A stretch of DNA of 32,851 nucleotides from contig CATBDC010000043.1 in the NCBI GenBank assembly GCA_949502235.1, forward strand, positions 1-32,851, in the 5' to 3' direction. Below the pieces are notes generated by a model. It worked only from the letters and a program-made list of their open reading frames with translations, was not told where the DNA came from and did no database searches. The position numbers were made by a program, and so were the translations under genes. Shown here in pieces: positions 6,733 through 15,705 of this stretch. This DNA is from an uncultured Lachnospiraceae bacterium (lineage in GTDB: Bacteria; Bacillota; Clostridia; Lachnospirales; Lachnospiraceae). How positions within the stretch are numbered: the stretch's first letter is position 1; each line of letters begins with the position of its first letter.

Positions 6733-8454
6733 ATGAATACAAATAAAAATTTACTTTCAGGAGAATTTCATAAAAAACGAATCAGAATCTTGTTACGTGT
6801 AAGTTCAGACCAACAATTAGAATCTGACGGAGATTTAACCGTACAAAGACAACTTATTATGGAGTATGTAAAATCTCATTCCGATTGGATTTTAGACAGC
6901 AAGGAGTACTTTGAAGGAAGCAACAGCGGATATAAAAATTCTGTTGCAGACAGGGAAATTTTACGGGAGGCATATCATGATGCCGAAAACCACGAATACG
7001 ATATATTAGTTGTATACAAAGACGACCGAATCGGGCGAAGAATGTGGGAAATAGGCAGTTATATCATGTCTTTAAAAAATCTCGGCGTAGATGTATATAC
7101 AGTAAAAGACGGCTGTATTTCTCCGGGAAATGACGATATTATGGGACAGATGATGTTAGCTTTGCGATATGGAAACGCACAGAAAAGCAGCGCTGATACA
7201 GGAATGAGAGTAAAAGACACCGCAAAAAAATTAGTTCAGTCAGGAAAATTTATGGGAGGGAAAGCTCCCTATGGATACAATTTAGAACATTCCGGCGAAA
7301 TCAGCAAGCATGGACGGGCTTTAAAGCATTTAGTCATATCTCCCGAACGTTCAGATGTTGTTAAACACATCTATGAATTGTCATTAAACATGGAATATGG
7401 CTCGACTAAAATCGCAAAAACATTGAATACAGATGAACGATATAAAAACCTTGCGCCGAACGATGTTTGGAAAAGCGGAACAATCACCAGTATCCTCACC
7501 AATCCGATCTATGCAGGCTATACCGCCTACAACCGCAGAGAGAGCTTAAGCGGAAGACACCGCAATTTAGACAGCAGTGAATGGATTCTTTCAGATAAAC
7601 CCAATCCTGACCTCGTAATCATTGATGAAGATACATGGAAAAGAGTACAGAAGAAACGCGAACTAAGAAGCAATAAGTACACGAAATCTCTGAAAAATCA
7701 AGATGTAACCGTACTGAAACGAAACGACGGTATGCTGTCTCTCGTAGATGTCCTATACTGCGGGTACTGTGGCTGTAAGATGGTAAACGGCAGTAAATAC
7801 AATTACTGGACCATCAAAGGAACCGGAGAACGAAGAACAAGCAAAATAGCCATTTATAAATGTCAGAATGCCTGGCAGGGTGTGCCTCACGATAAGACAA
7901 AGCAATACAGGGCAGATGTGATTGAACCGATTGTATATGAGGCATTAGCCGAGTATATCAGCAAGTTACAGGAGAATGAGAACATTTATGAACAGATTAC
8001 TGCAAATAACAATGTAGAAAAAAAGAGAAAAGAACAAGATTTAGAAACGGCAAAAAAAGAGCTTGAAAAAATCAGGCGTGACATCCATATCATGGAAGAA
8101 CATATTCCCGAAGCCATGACAGGAGAATATGCGTTATCATTAGAAAAACTGAATCGCCTTATCGACAAGAAAACCGAACAGGAGAAAGAACAAATGTCAG
8201 TAGTACAAGAAAAAGAAACAATATTACAGAACACCACTATTACCGCAAAGGATTGGGAAGATATCAGACATCAGATACCAACCTGGAAAGAAATGTTTCT
8301 CCATGCAGATACAGCTACGAAACGCGTACTGGTAAATAAACTGATTGAACGTATTGATATCACCAGAGAAAGGCTGGTTGTCCGTTTTAAAATCAGCTTA
8401 GACGAGTTCCTGCCCCAGTCCCGAATCAGTAATAACGAAGTGGTACAGGAATAA
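6733..8454 (+). CDS. Large serine recombinase (TnpX/TndX type)
   Basis: A 573-residue integrase/excisionase. The catalytic domain is at about 15-155, with the nucleophile in LLRVSSDQQ (Ser24) and VVYKDDRIGRRM. The recombinase domain follows from about 165, with FMGGKAPYGY and the SGTITSILTNPIYAGYTAYN motif. The zinc-ribbon region has C343-X2-C346 and C377, and where a fourth Cys is usual there is His386. A long coiled coil (about 425-500) precedes the C-terminus. AAGGAG lies six bases before the ATG. It is the last gene of the element: its final codons lie in sequence that continues as the host peptidoglycan-binding gene in another frame. It should catalyse the integration that produced this junction. 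Confidence 0.93.
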   Translation: MNTNKNLLSGEFHKKRIRILLRVSSDQQLESDGDLTVQRQLIMEYVKSHSDWILDSKEYFEGSNSGYKNSVADREILREAYHDAENHEYDILVVYKDDRIGRRMWEIGSYIMSLKNLGVDVYTVKDGCISPGNDDIMGQMMLALRYGNAQKSSADTGMRVKDTAKKLVQSGKFMGGKAPYGYNLEHSGEISKHGRALKHLVISPERSDVVKHIYELSLNMEYGSTKIAKTLNTDERYKNLAPNDVWKSGTITSILTNPIYAGYTAYNRRESLSGRHRNLDSSEWILSDKPNPDLVIIDEDTWKRVQKKRELRSNKYTKSLKNQDVTVLKRNDGMLSLVDVLYCGYCGCKMVNGSKYNYWTIKGTGERRTSKIAIYKCQNAWQGVPHDKTKQYRADVIEPIVYEALAEYISKLQENENIYEQITANNNVEKKRKEQDLETAKKELEKIRRDIHIMEEHIPEAMTGEYALSLEKLNRLIDKKTEQEKEQMSVVQEKETILQNTTITAKDWEDIRHQIPTWKEMFLHADTATKRVLVNKLIERIDITRERLVVRFKISLDEFLPQSRISNNEVVQE

Positions 8455-8455
8455 G
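8425..8455. other. Element-chromosome junction (attachment site region)
   Basis: From 8441 the second frame reads WYRNKGYDFTITSSTAFD, which is host protein sequence, while the recombinase frame reads to its stop at 8454 through the same bases. The exact crossover cannot be fixed without the empty site. A GA dinucleotide, the core used by TnpX/TndX enzymes, is present at 8449-8450. Confidence 0.65.
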
Positions 8456-9028
8456 GGCTATGATTTTACCATTACCTCCTCCACGGCCTTTGATCATAAG
8501 TGGATACCGGAACGTAATTTCTATAATACTATATCCGTGATTGTAGATGAACTATTTTCCAACTACTTATCCCGGCCCAATGTAAGGCAGCCGATTTTGA
8601 CACAATACTGCGATGGAAGACAGGTTCAGTGTCCCAACTGGATGACCCAGTGGGGCTCTAAGGCTCTCGGTGACCAGGGCTACAGCCCTATCCAGATTCT
8701 GCGGTATTATTACGGGGACAATATGTACATCAATACTGCTGAGGCCATCTCCGGTATTCCTTCCTCCTGGCCCGGCTACAATCTGACCCAGGGCTCCACC
8801 GGCGATAAGGTACGCCAGATGCAGGAGCAGCTTGCTGTAATCTCCGGCGCCTATCCTGCAATTCCAAAAATCACTGCTGACGGCATCTACGGCCCTGCAA
8901 CTGCGGCCGCTGTAAGAAAATTCCAATCCGTGTTCGGGCTGCCTCAGACAGGAATTGTTGATTATCCCACCTGGTACAAAATCTCTGAAATCTATGTAGG
9001 AGTCTCACGAATTGCAGAACTAGTATAG
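8441..9028 (+). pseudogene. 3' part of a peptidoglycan-binding protein gene, split by the element
   Basis: The frame runs from the junction to TAG at 9026-9028 and encodes 195 residues. The first part (GYDFTITSSTAFDHKW ... YCDGRQVQCPNWMTQWGSKALGDQGYSPIQILRYYYG) matches a family of clostridial SpoIID-like cell-wall proteins. The last 75 residues (LTQGSTGDKVRQMQEQL ... DGIYGPATAAAVRKFQSVFG) are a PG_binding_1 repeat that binds peptidoglycan. No start codon or ribosome site is found at the 5' edge. An internal in-frame start at 8537 exists but has no ribosome site. The 5' half should lie beyond the far end of the element. Confidence 0.85.
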
Positions 9029-9030
9029 CC

Positions 9031-9071
9031 AAAACAGCCATTCAGCCTATACACAGCAGAATGGCTGTTTT
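9031..9071. terminator. Bidirectional terminator between convergent genes
   Basis: Perfect 13-bp arms (AAAACAGCCATTC, 9031-9043; complement 9059-9071) with a 15-base loop, with A and T runs at the two ends so that it works in both directions. Confidence 0.85.
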
Positions 9072-10448
9072 CTACAAAGCCTTTCCCTTCCATTTCCCTC
9101 TCTTATAAAATATACCTGTAAGCACTGCGCCGATCACCCAGGATATCAGGAGTGAAATAAACAGACATTCCCTTCTTCCCTTTGGAAATGCTTCGCTTTT
9201 TGTGAGTGCCACAAGTCCATATGCCAGCGGAACACGGATAACAATTGTCGTTACAATGGAAATCCACATAGGGGTCATGGTATCGCCCGCCCCTCTCATT
9301 ACACCGGACAGGCTCTGGGTAACTGCCATGGCGATATATCCGACTGCCAGTATCCGCATCATCTGCATACTGAGGGTCACCAGGGATTCTGTATCTGTGA
9401 AAATCCCCATAAGATGATGGCCAAACAGCAGTATCACTGCTGTTATTACCGCCGAGATCCCCATGGCTAAAGCTGTTCCCTGCCTGGCGCCCGCCGTAAC
9501 ACGATCACCCAGCCTGGCACCCACATTTTGGCCGGCATAGGTCGTCATGGCAGTTCCAAAGGAAAAATTCGGGAGCATGGCAAAGCCGTCCACACGCATA
9601 ACAATCACATTTGCCGCAATCAGCTGTTCTCCGAAGCTGTTCGTAAGAGACTGTACCAGAAGCATCGCCATGGACATAATGGCCTGTGTAATACCAGAAG
9701 GAAGCCCCAGACGGACCACATGAGCCACTATCTCCTTATCCAGCTTAAAATACTTTACCTTAAAATCAAAAAAATCAGTCATGGACATGAGCTTCCTGAC
9801 ACACAAGACAGCCGAGATTGCCTGGGCGATAGCTGTTGCCAGCGCAACGCCGCCCACACCCATTTGAAACTTTGCTACAAACAAAAGGTCTAAAACAATA
9901 TTAAGAATACTGGCAACAACAAGATAAATAAGAGCCGATACCGAATCCCCAAGTCCCCTTAAAATGCCGCACAGAATATTATAATAGGCCATGCCTGCAA
10001 TGCCGAGAAATAAAATTCGCAGATATGATGTACACCATTCCAGAATACTTTCCGGCGTATTCAAAAGAACAAGGAGCGGTCTTGCCGCTACCGTTGCCGT
10101 CACCATAATAAATACCGAAGATATAAAAGTAAGTACAATTGTATTTCCGATTGTTACAGAAAGCTCCTCCCGCCTGCGTGCTCCCAGGTACTGCGAAACC
10201 ATAATTCCGGCGCCCACACTGATGCCGATAAAAAGCACAAGAAGGAGATTTAAAATCGGCCCGGCACTCCCAACTGCCGCCAGGGCATTATCCCCCACAT
10301 ATTTCCCTACTACAACACTATCCACCGTATTATAGAGCTGCTGGGCGATATTACCCAAAAGCATGGGCAGTGTAAAAATCAAAATCTTCTCCCAGGGGCG
10401 GCCTTCCGTCATATCCACCGCCGCAAATATCCTCTTTAGTTTTTCCAT
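9072..10448 (-). CDS. MATE-family multidrug/metabolite exporter
   Basis: A membrane protein of about 458 residues with the 12-helix MATE layout. The first helix carries ILIFTLPMLLGNIAQQLYNTVDSVVVGKYVG, the standard N-lobe start of the DinF/NorM-like group, and the second half repeats it (LGLPSGITQAIMSMAMLLVQ). It exports drugs or metabolites by Na+ or H+ antiport. The frame extends to 10493, but GGGG lies seven to eight bases before the ATG at 10448. It follows rseP closely on the same strand and may be read from the same transcript, although it has no functional link to it. Confidence 0.9.
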   Translation of the reverse strand: MEKLKRIFAAVDMTEGRPWEKILIFTLPMLLGNIAQQLYNTVDSVVVGKYVGDNALAAVGSAGPILNLLLVLFIGISVGAGIMVSQYLGARRREELSVTIGNTIVLTFISSVFIMVTATVAARPLLVLLNTPESILEWCTSYLRILFLGIAGMAYYNILCGILRGLGDSVSALIYLVVASILNIVLDLLFVAKFQMGVGGVALATAIAQAISAVLCVRKLMSMTDFFDFKVKYFKLDKEIVAHVVRLGLPSGITQAIMSMAMLLVQSLTNSFGEQLIAANVIVMRVDGFAMLPNFSFGTAMTTYAGQNVGARLGDRVTAGARQGTALAMGISAVITAVILLFGHHLMGIFTDTESLVTLSMQMMRILAVGYIAMAVTQSLSGVMRGAGDTMTPMWISIVTTIVIRVPLAYGLVALTKSEAFPKGRRECLFISLLISWVIGAVLTGIFYKRGKWKGKAL

Positions 10449-10464
10449 TTTCATCCCCACTAAT

Positions 10465-11499
10465 TTAATTGAAAAACACCCGTCTGATGTCATTAAACAT
10501 AATAAATACCATAAGAACCATTAAAAGCGCAATTCCTACCATATGGACATACCCTTCCTTCTCCGGCGGAACACGTTTTCTTCTTACTGCCTCAACAAAT
10601 AAAAACACAAGCCTTCCCCCGTCCAGAGCCGGAAGAGGAAGAAGATTCATCACTCCTATATTTGCAGATAAAAGAATGGCAATATGGATAAGCTGTATAA
10701 CAACTGCAAACACTCCGTAAGACCGGCTCTCCTTATACGTATCATCAACCATGTCTACAATTCCTACCGGTCCCGACATCTGATCAATGCCGACCTGGCC
10801 TGTAAGAAGCATCTTAAGACTGTCTATCGTTATGTTAATCCAGTATTTCACCTGATAAGCCCCATACTGCATAGCAGTAAGAATATTTGCCTTTGTATAG
10901 GCACCGCCGCCGATTCCGAACCAGTAATAGCCAAGCTCTTCATCCATCACCGGCGTAAGGACTGCTGTATGCTTCTTACCGTCACGGAGATACGTAATCT
11001 CTGTTCTCTCTCCCTGATGGATCTGGTTATAGAACGTAATCTCCCTGAAAATATGAATCCTCCTGTCTCCCATGCGAAGAATCGTATCTCCCTCTTTTAG
11101 CCCTGCCTCCTCTGCCGGATACCCATTTTCAACGGAACTGATTACCGGCCTGTCATACCCGGTCATCAGGACAAGGATTACTGCAAATACAAAGGCCAGT
11201 ATAAAATTAAATACCGGTCCTGCCGCAATAACTGATATTCTTGCCCATACTGATTTGTTATTAAAATTCCCGGGAGAATCTGTCCTTTCCTCATCCTCTC
11301 CCATAGCACAGAAACCGCCGATAGGGAACAGATGGACTGCATACCGGGTTCCCTTATATTCCTTCGAATATAAGGTCGGCCCCATTCCTAAAGCAAACTC
11401 CTCTACATCAATTCCGTTTTTCTTTGCAAGAATAAAATGTCCGAATTCATGAAAAAGTACAATAAAGCTGAAAATCAATAACGCTAATATAATTCCCAA
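10465..11499 (-). CDS. rseP: Site-2 intramembrane zinc protease RseP/RasP
   Basis: A 344-residue protease that cuts anti-sigma factors and signal-peptide remnants within the membrane. Zinc-binding HEFGH is at residues 17-21 in the first helix, a PDZ domain at about 115-185, and the third ligand motif LDGGR at 292-296. There are four hydrophobic helices. The start is a TTG at 11499, with AGGAGG 11 bases upstream. It ends the conserved run pyrH-frr-uppS-cdsA-dxr-rseP. The length is typical of the Firmicutes form with a single PDZ domain. Confidence 0.95.
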   Translation of the reverse strand: MGIILALLIFSFIVLFHEFGHFILAKKNGIDVEEFALGMGPTLYSKEYKGTRYAVHLFPIGGFCAMGEDEERTDSPGNFNNKSVWARISVIAAGPVFNFILAFVFAVILVLMTGYDRPVISSVENGYPAEEAGLKEGDTILRMGDRRIHIFREITFYNQIHQGERTEITYLRDGKKHTAVLTPVMDEELGYYWFGIGGGAYTKANILTAMQYGAYQVKYWINITIDSLKMLLTGQVGIDQMSGPVGIVDMVDDTYKESRSYGVFAVVIQLIHIAILLSANIGVMNLLPLPALDGGRLVFLFVEAVRRKRVPPEKEGYVHMVGIALLMVLMVFIMFNDIRRVFFN

Positions 11500-11507
11500 G
11501 TCAATAA

Positions 11508-12650
11508 CTACCTCCTGCTTTTAATACGTTCATAAACCCCTGCTTCCACAGTCAGAATTTCTTCCAACGTTGGATTTTTTATGTTTTTATGTGCCCTCAT
11601 GCAATCCTCGATAATCTCTGTAATTTCCAGATATTTTATCTCACGGTTTAAAAACTGCTTCACAGCCAGCTCGTTTGCCGCATTAAACACTGTAGGGAGT
11701 GACCCCCCTTCCCTTCCTGCCTCATAGGCGAGACTTAAGGCATAAAAGGTATCCATATCCGGTTTTTCAAAATCCAGTCTTGCAAGACTCCAGAAATCAA
11801 GCCTGCTTCCCTTTAAATAACGCCGCTTTGGATAATACAGGGCATATTGTATAGGAAGCTTCATGTCAGGCGTTCCAAGCTGCGCCATAACGGCTCCGTC
11901 TTCATACTCTACCATGGAGTGAATAACGCTCTGGGGCTGGATGACAACCTGTATCTGGTCTATCTCCACGTCAAAAAGCCATCTTGCTTCCATAACCTCC
12001 AGTCCTTTATTAACCATCGTAGATGAATCAATGGTTATCTTCTGTCCCATGGACCAATTAGGATGCTTAAGCGCATCCTCCACACGGATATCTAAAAGCT
12101 CCTCCTGTTTTTTCCCCCTGAAGGGTCCGCCGGAGGCAGTGAGAAGAATCTTATGAACCGCATTTTCCCCGTTGCCCCTAAGAGACTGGAAGATAGCGCT
12201 GTGTTCACTATCCACCGGAAGAACAGACACATTTTTTTCCTTTGCAAGAGGCATAATGATATGTCCTGCAGTCACCAGTGTCTCCTTATTTGCAAGGGCA
12301 ATATCCTTCCCGGCCTTAATTGCTTCTATTGTAGGCCGGATTCCAATCATGCCTACAATAGCAGTCACCAGTATTTCTGTTTCTTCAAGGACTGAAACAC
12401 GTATGAGCCCTTCCATCCCCGATAAAATCTCCACATCTAGATCAGCCACAAGGCTTCTAAGCTCTTTTGCACTTTCCTCTTCCCACACTGCCGCAAGACG
12501 GGGGCCGAATTCCCGTATCTGCTTTTCAAGAAGCCTTATATTGCTTCCTGCTGCAAGAGCAAGTACCTCTATATCCTTATTTTCTCTGACAACCTCCAGA
12601 GTCTGTGTCCCTATAGAACCCGTAGAACCTAATATTGCTATTTTCTTCAT
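11508..12650 (-). CDS. dxr: 1-deoxy-D-xylulose 5-phosphate reductoisomerase
   Basis: Converts DXP to methylerythritol 4-phosphate with NADPH, the committed step of the non-mevalonate isoprenoid pathway that feeds UppS. The NADPH loop GSTGSIG is at 8-14 and ANKETL at 120-125. The metal ligands Asp147 and Glu149 (DSEHSA) and Glu218 (GLEVMEA) are all present, as is the TASGGPF substrate loop at 171-177. The 380-residue length is normal. GAGGAG lies just before the ATG, and eight bases separate it from rseP. Confidence 0.97.
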   Translation of the reverse strand: MKKIAILGSTGSIGTQTLEVVRENKDIEVLALAAGSNIRLLEKQIREFGPRLAAVWEEESAKELRSLVADLDVEILSGMEGLIRVSVLEETEILVTAIVGMIGIRPTIEAIKAGKDIALANKETLVTAGHIIMPLAKEKNVSVLPVDSEHSAIFQSLRGNGENAVHKILLTASGGPFRGKKQEELLDIRVEDALKHPNWSMGQKITIDSSTMVNKGLEVMEARWLFDVEIDQIQVVIQPQSVIHSMVEYEDGAVMAQLGTPDMKLPIQYALYYPKRRYLKGSRLDFWSLARLDFEKPDMDTFYALSLAYEAGREGGSLPTVFNAANELAVKQFLNREIKYLEITEIIEDCMRAHKNIKNPTLEEILTVEAGVYERIKSRR

Positions 12651-12716
12651 AATCTCCTCACCTATACTCTATGCCTGACAAATGCCCTATATGTTTACAG
12701 ACAGATCGGACATACC

Positions 12717-13520
12717 CTATATTGCTCCTGTTAAAAATACTGCCAGATAGTAGATGACCGGCGCCGTAAATATGACACTGTCAAACCGGTCTAATACTCC
12801 CCCGTGTCCTGGAATAAGCTTCCCGTAATCCTTTATCTCATGATTCCGCTTGATGGCAGATGCTGCCAGATCCCCCACCTGGGATATCATACCTCCCGCA
12901 GCACAGATAAGGGCATACAGAAACGGATCAGCTGATGCCCCTGCCCACTGATTCATGGCGAGGGCAAAAATGCATCCTAAGAGAGCCGCGCCTGCAATAC
13001 CGCCAACACCGCCCTCCACAGACTTCTTCGGGCTTAATCTTGGCGCCATTTTATGCTTTCCAAACAGCATCCCTGCACAATACGCGCAGGTGTCACATCC
13101 CCAGGAGCTTAGGAAAATGAGCCATACGATAATTTCTCCTTCCTTAAGCATCCTCGTCTGATACACGTAGGACAACATAACAGCAACATAGAAAAAACCA
13201 AAATAAACCATTGTAATCTGTTCCGAGCGAAAGGCCGGAAAGGCAAACACATATACCGCCATCACCGCCACAAGAAACAGAATCATAAGAGGCATCTGGT
13301 ACTGCGTGTGCTGAAACAGCATTAGTGCATACCATCCAATTGCCGCGAAATATCCCACAACTCCCAGGCTGTTTTGTACTCCCACAACTTTATATAGTTC
13401 ATATAACCCTATCAGGCTCAAAACCGCCAGAATTCCCAGAAGAAGATATCCGCCGTATCCCACCGTGGCAATCAGTACAATTACCAGGATAATCCCGCTA
13501 ATTAATCTCGTTTTAAACAT
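12717..13520 (-). CDS. cdsA: Phosphatidate cytidylyltransferase
   Basis: Makes CDP-diacylglycerol from phosphatidate and CTP at the membrane. The 267-residue protein has about seven to eight hydrophobic helices and the family signature at 221-247 (SAIKRNHEIKDYGK, then GHGGVLDRFD), including the catalytic Asp residues. LSPKKSVEG at 162-170 is the second conserved block. It starts one base after the uppS stop, with AAGGAGG inside the end of uppS, so the two are translationally coupled. Confidence 0.96.
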   Translation of the reverse strand: MFKTRLISGIILVIVLIATVGYGGYLLLGILAVLSLIGLYELYKVVGVQNSLGVVGYFAAIGWYALMLFQHTQYQMPLMILFLVAVMAVYVFAFPAFRSEQITMVYFGFFYVAVMLSYVYQTRMLKEGEIIVWLIFLSSWGCDTCAYCAGMLFGKHKMAPRLSPKKSVEGGVGGIAGAALLGCIFALAMNQWAGASADPFLYALICAAGGMISQVGDLAASAIKRNHEIKDYGKLIPGHGGVLDRFDSVIFTAPVIYYLAVFLTGAI

Positions 13521-13521
13521 T

Positions 13522-14229
13522 TTAAGCCTCCTTCACACCGCCGAAGCGCCGCTCTCTTTCGTTATACTTTTCGATTGCCTTAAGAAGCTCTTCCTTCGTA
13601 AAATCAGGCCAGAGGACATCTGTAAAATAAAATTCCGTATAGGCAAGCTGCCAGAGAAGATAATTTGAGATTCTCTGCTCCCCGCTCGTCCTTATCAGAA
13701 GATCCGGGTCGGGTATATCATGTGTATCCAGATAGCTCTCTATACATGTCTCATTAATCTCTTTTGGTGACAGCCTGCCTTCCTTCACATCCATAGCAAG
13801 CCGCTTTACCGCCCGGACGATCTCATCCCGGCTTCCATAGTTAATGGCTATCTGGAAATTAAGGCCTCCATTGTTCTTCGTTGCCTCCTCAAGCTCCCCG
13901 ATTCTGCTTCTTATATCCTCATCCAGTCTTGTAGTGTCTCCAAGAACACGGATTTTCATGTCATTTTTCGCTGCTGTCTTAAGACAGGTTTTCATATAAT
14001 TACGAAGGAGCTTCATCAGGGCATCCACCTCATCCTTAGGCCGGTTCCAGTTTTCTGTGGAAAATGCGTAGACTGTCAGATACTTGATCCCCATTTTGTA
14101 TGCATCCTCACAAATGCGCTCTACATTCTTACTTCCCTGGGCGTGCCCGTAATTCCGGGGCATCCCCTTTGATTTTGCCCAGCGTCCGTTACCATCTAAA
14201 ATAATTGCAACATGCTTAGGTACCTTCAT
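13522..14229 (-). CDS. uppS: Undecaprenyl diphosphate synthase (cis-prenyltransferase)
   Basis: Adds isopentenyl units to farnesyl diphosphate to give the C55 carrier lipid of cell-wall synthesis. The first motif LDGNGRWAKSKG holds the catalytic Asp12. The C-terminal RTSGEQRISNYLLWQ (180-194) binds diphosphate, and FYFTDVLWPDF completes the family pattern. The 235-residue length is normal. GGAGACAG precedes the ATG. The enzyme lies in one operon with cdsA and dxr, linking wall, membrane and isoprenoid supply. Confidence 0.96.
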   Translation of the reverse strand: MKVPKHVAIILDGNGRWAKSKGMPRNYGHAQGSKNVERICEDAYKMGIKYLTVYAFSTENWNRPKDEVDALMKLLRNYMKTCLKTAAKNDMKIRVLGDTTRLDEDIRSRIGELEEATKNNGGLNFQIAINYGSRDEIVRAVKRLAMDVKEGRLSPKEINETCIESYLDTHDIPDPDLLIRTSGEQRISNYLLWQLAYTEFYFTDVLWPDFTKEELLKAIEKYNERERRFGGVKEA

Positions 14230-14274
14230 ACCTGTCTCCTCTCCGATTCACAGGAATCTCATATACTCAAATAA

Positions 14275-14304
14275 GGACAGCCCCGAATTTCAATGGGTCT
14301 GTCC
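14275..14304 (-). repeat. Hairpin in the frr-uppS spacer
   Basis: GGACAG-CCC (14275-14283) pairs with GGG-T-CTGTCC (14295-14304) with one bulged base. There is no T run, so it is more likely an mRNA processing or partial attenuation element than a full terminator. Confidence 0.45.
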
Positions 14305-14322
14305 CCGGCATACATACTTGAT

Positions 14323-14874
14323 TTATACAGTCATTACTTCCTTCGATTTTGTCTCTACCAGTTTGTCTACTTCCTTAATATATTTGTCCGTAAGCTTCTG
14401 AAGCTCATCTCCCATGTCTTTGATCTCATCCTCCGATATATCAGAGCCTTTCAGCTTCTTAAACGCGTCATTTCCATCACGGCGTATATTACGCACTGCA
14501 ACCTTGGCTGCCTCCCCCTTCTTTTTCACATCCTTAACAAGCTCTTTTCTCCGCTCCTCCGTAAGCTCCGGGAATACAAGGCGGATGCAGGAGCCGTCAT
14601 TCGTTGGGTTGATTCCGAGATCAGATACCTGGATTGCCTTCTCAATCACCTTTATCATATTTTTCTCCCAGGGCTGAATCTGGATCATACGCGGTTCCGG
14701 AACATTAACATTTGCCACCTGCTGGATAGGAGTCGGAGATCCGTAATAATCTACCATAATCCTGTTTAATACATTCGGATTCGCGCGTCCGGCGCGGATA
14801 GTCCCAAGATCTCCCTCCAGGTTTGCAATTGTCTTTTTCATCTTCTCCTCATATACATTAAGTTTTTCATTCAT
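14323..14874 (-). CDS. frr: Ribosome recycling factor
   Basis: Splits post-termination ribosomes together with EF-G. The 183-residue protein has the full RRF pattern: [21 protein letters not shown], then the beta domain with [19 protein letters not shown], and the C-terminal helices beginning [29 protein letters not shown] lies nine bases before the ATG. It follows pyrH by 19 bases in the usual order. Confidence 0.97.
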   Translation of the reverse strand: MNEKLNVYEEKMKKTIANLEGDLGTIRAGRANPNVLNRIMVDYYGSPTPIQQVANVNVPEPRMIQIQPWEKNMIKVIEKAIQVSDLGINPTNDGSCIRLVFPELTEERRKELVKDVKKKGEAAKVAVRNIRRDGNDAFKKLKGSDISEDEIKDMGDELQKLTDKYIKEVDKLVETKSKEVMTV

Positions 14875-14893
14875 AAGTATATCTCCTCCTTAT

Positions 14894-15589
14894 TTATACA
14901 GTCACCTTTGTTCCTGTAAATTTCCCTGTCATCGTCTCCACTATACTGTTCTTCTCATTCAGTCCGAATACCAGCATGGGCATCTTGTTCTCAAGGCACA
15001 TAATGGACGCGGTGAGATCGACTGCCATAAGCTTTTTATCTATAATCTCCTGAATGGATATCTCATCGTATTTTTTCGCCTCAGGATTGAGCTTGGGATC
15101 ACTGTCATAGATTCCATCAATGGCCTTTGCCAGAAGCATCGCATCTGCCTCAATCTCAACTGCGCGCAGCACTGCTCCCGTATCCGTGGAAAAATACGGA
15201 TGGCCCGTTCCTCCTGCAAAAAAAACAACCTTTCCTTTCTCTAACGCCTCCACTGCCTTATCCTTAGAAAACAGGGTTGTAAATGCACCGCAGGCAAAGG
15301 GCGTAAACACCTCTGTCTTCATCCCGGCATACCGGAAAATCTCAGATACATAAATACAGTTCATCACCGTTGCCAGCATCCCGATCTGGTCGGCCTTTAC
15401 CCTGTCAATTGTCTCACTTGTCCGGCCTCTCCAGAAATTGCCTCCTCCTGTGACAATCGCTGTCTGAATACCAGCTTCTGTGAGCTTCTTTACCTGCCCT
15501 GCTACTCCCATGCAGGTTGCCTCGTCAAAACCTGTCTTTTTGTCACCCGCGAGAGCCTCCCCGCTAAGCTTCAACAATACTCTTTTCAT
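14894..15589 (-). CDS. pyrH: UMP kinase
   Basis: Phosphorylates UMP to UDP in pyrimidine nucleotide synthesis. It belongs to the amino-acid-kinase fold: VLLKLSGEALAG at the N-terminus (phosphate-binding Lys), VTGGGNFWRGR, and the C-terminal DLTASIMCLENKMPMLVFGL. The open frame reaches a GTG at 15607, but that stretch contains the ribosome site itself (AAGGAG, nine bases before the ATG at 15589), so 15589 is used, giving 231 residues. It is the first gene of the pyrH-rseP run. Confidence 0.95.
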   Translation of the reverse strand: MKRVLLKLSGEALAGDKKTGFDEATCMGVAGQVKKLTEAGIQTAIVTGGGNFWRGRTSETIDRVKADQIGMLATVMNCIYVSEIFRYAGMKTEVFTPFACGAFTTLFSKDKAVEALEKGKVVFFAGGTGHPYFSTDTGAVLRAVEIEADAMLLAKAIDGIYDSDPKLNPEAKKYDEISIQEIIDKKLMAVDLTASIMCLENKMPMLVFGLNEKNSIVETMTGKFTGTKVTV

Positions 15590-15680
15590 CTTTGTCTGCT
15601 CCTTCACATACTGTAATAAAGTATATCACAGGCTCTTCAAAAATGGAATATAGGATATTGATTAAATTTCTCTTATCCTC

Positions 15681-15705
15681 TTACTGTTCATTCCGTTCAC
15701 AGTAA
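15681..15705. repeat. Palindromic repeat, copy A (TTACTGT ... ACAGTAA)
   Basis: Seven-base perfect arms. The sequence between them (TCATTCCGTTC) closely matches copy B at 29914-29946. It covers the last codons and stop of the AlbA_2 gene. Confidence 0.5.

Larger units (their letters stand above)
1..8455. mobile_element. One end of an integrated element (large serine recombinase type)
   Basis: AT-rich block with mobile-element content: VapE-like helicase, PIN toxin module, XRE regulators, small serine recombinase and a large serine recombinase as the last gene. Directly after the recombinase, the sequence becomes the 3' part of a peptidoglycan-binding protein gene, which marks the element end at about 8425-8455. 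The other end lies beyond base 1. No conjugation genes are visible here, so whether the element is conjugative or only mobilizable cannot be said. Confidence 0.85.

Noticed and set aside
8537-9028. A complete short peptidoglycan-binding gene starting at 8537
   Set aside because: There is no ribosome site at 8537, and protein-like sequence continues upstream to the element junction.
9202-14769. Several plus-strand open frames of 60-170 codons opposite the housekeeping genes
   Set aside because: They are antisense shadows of rseP, dxr, cdsA, uppS and frr, without ribosome sites or recognisable protein features.
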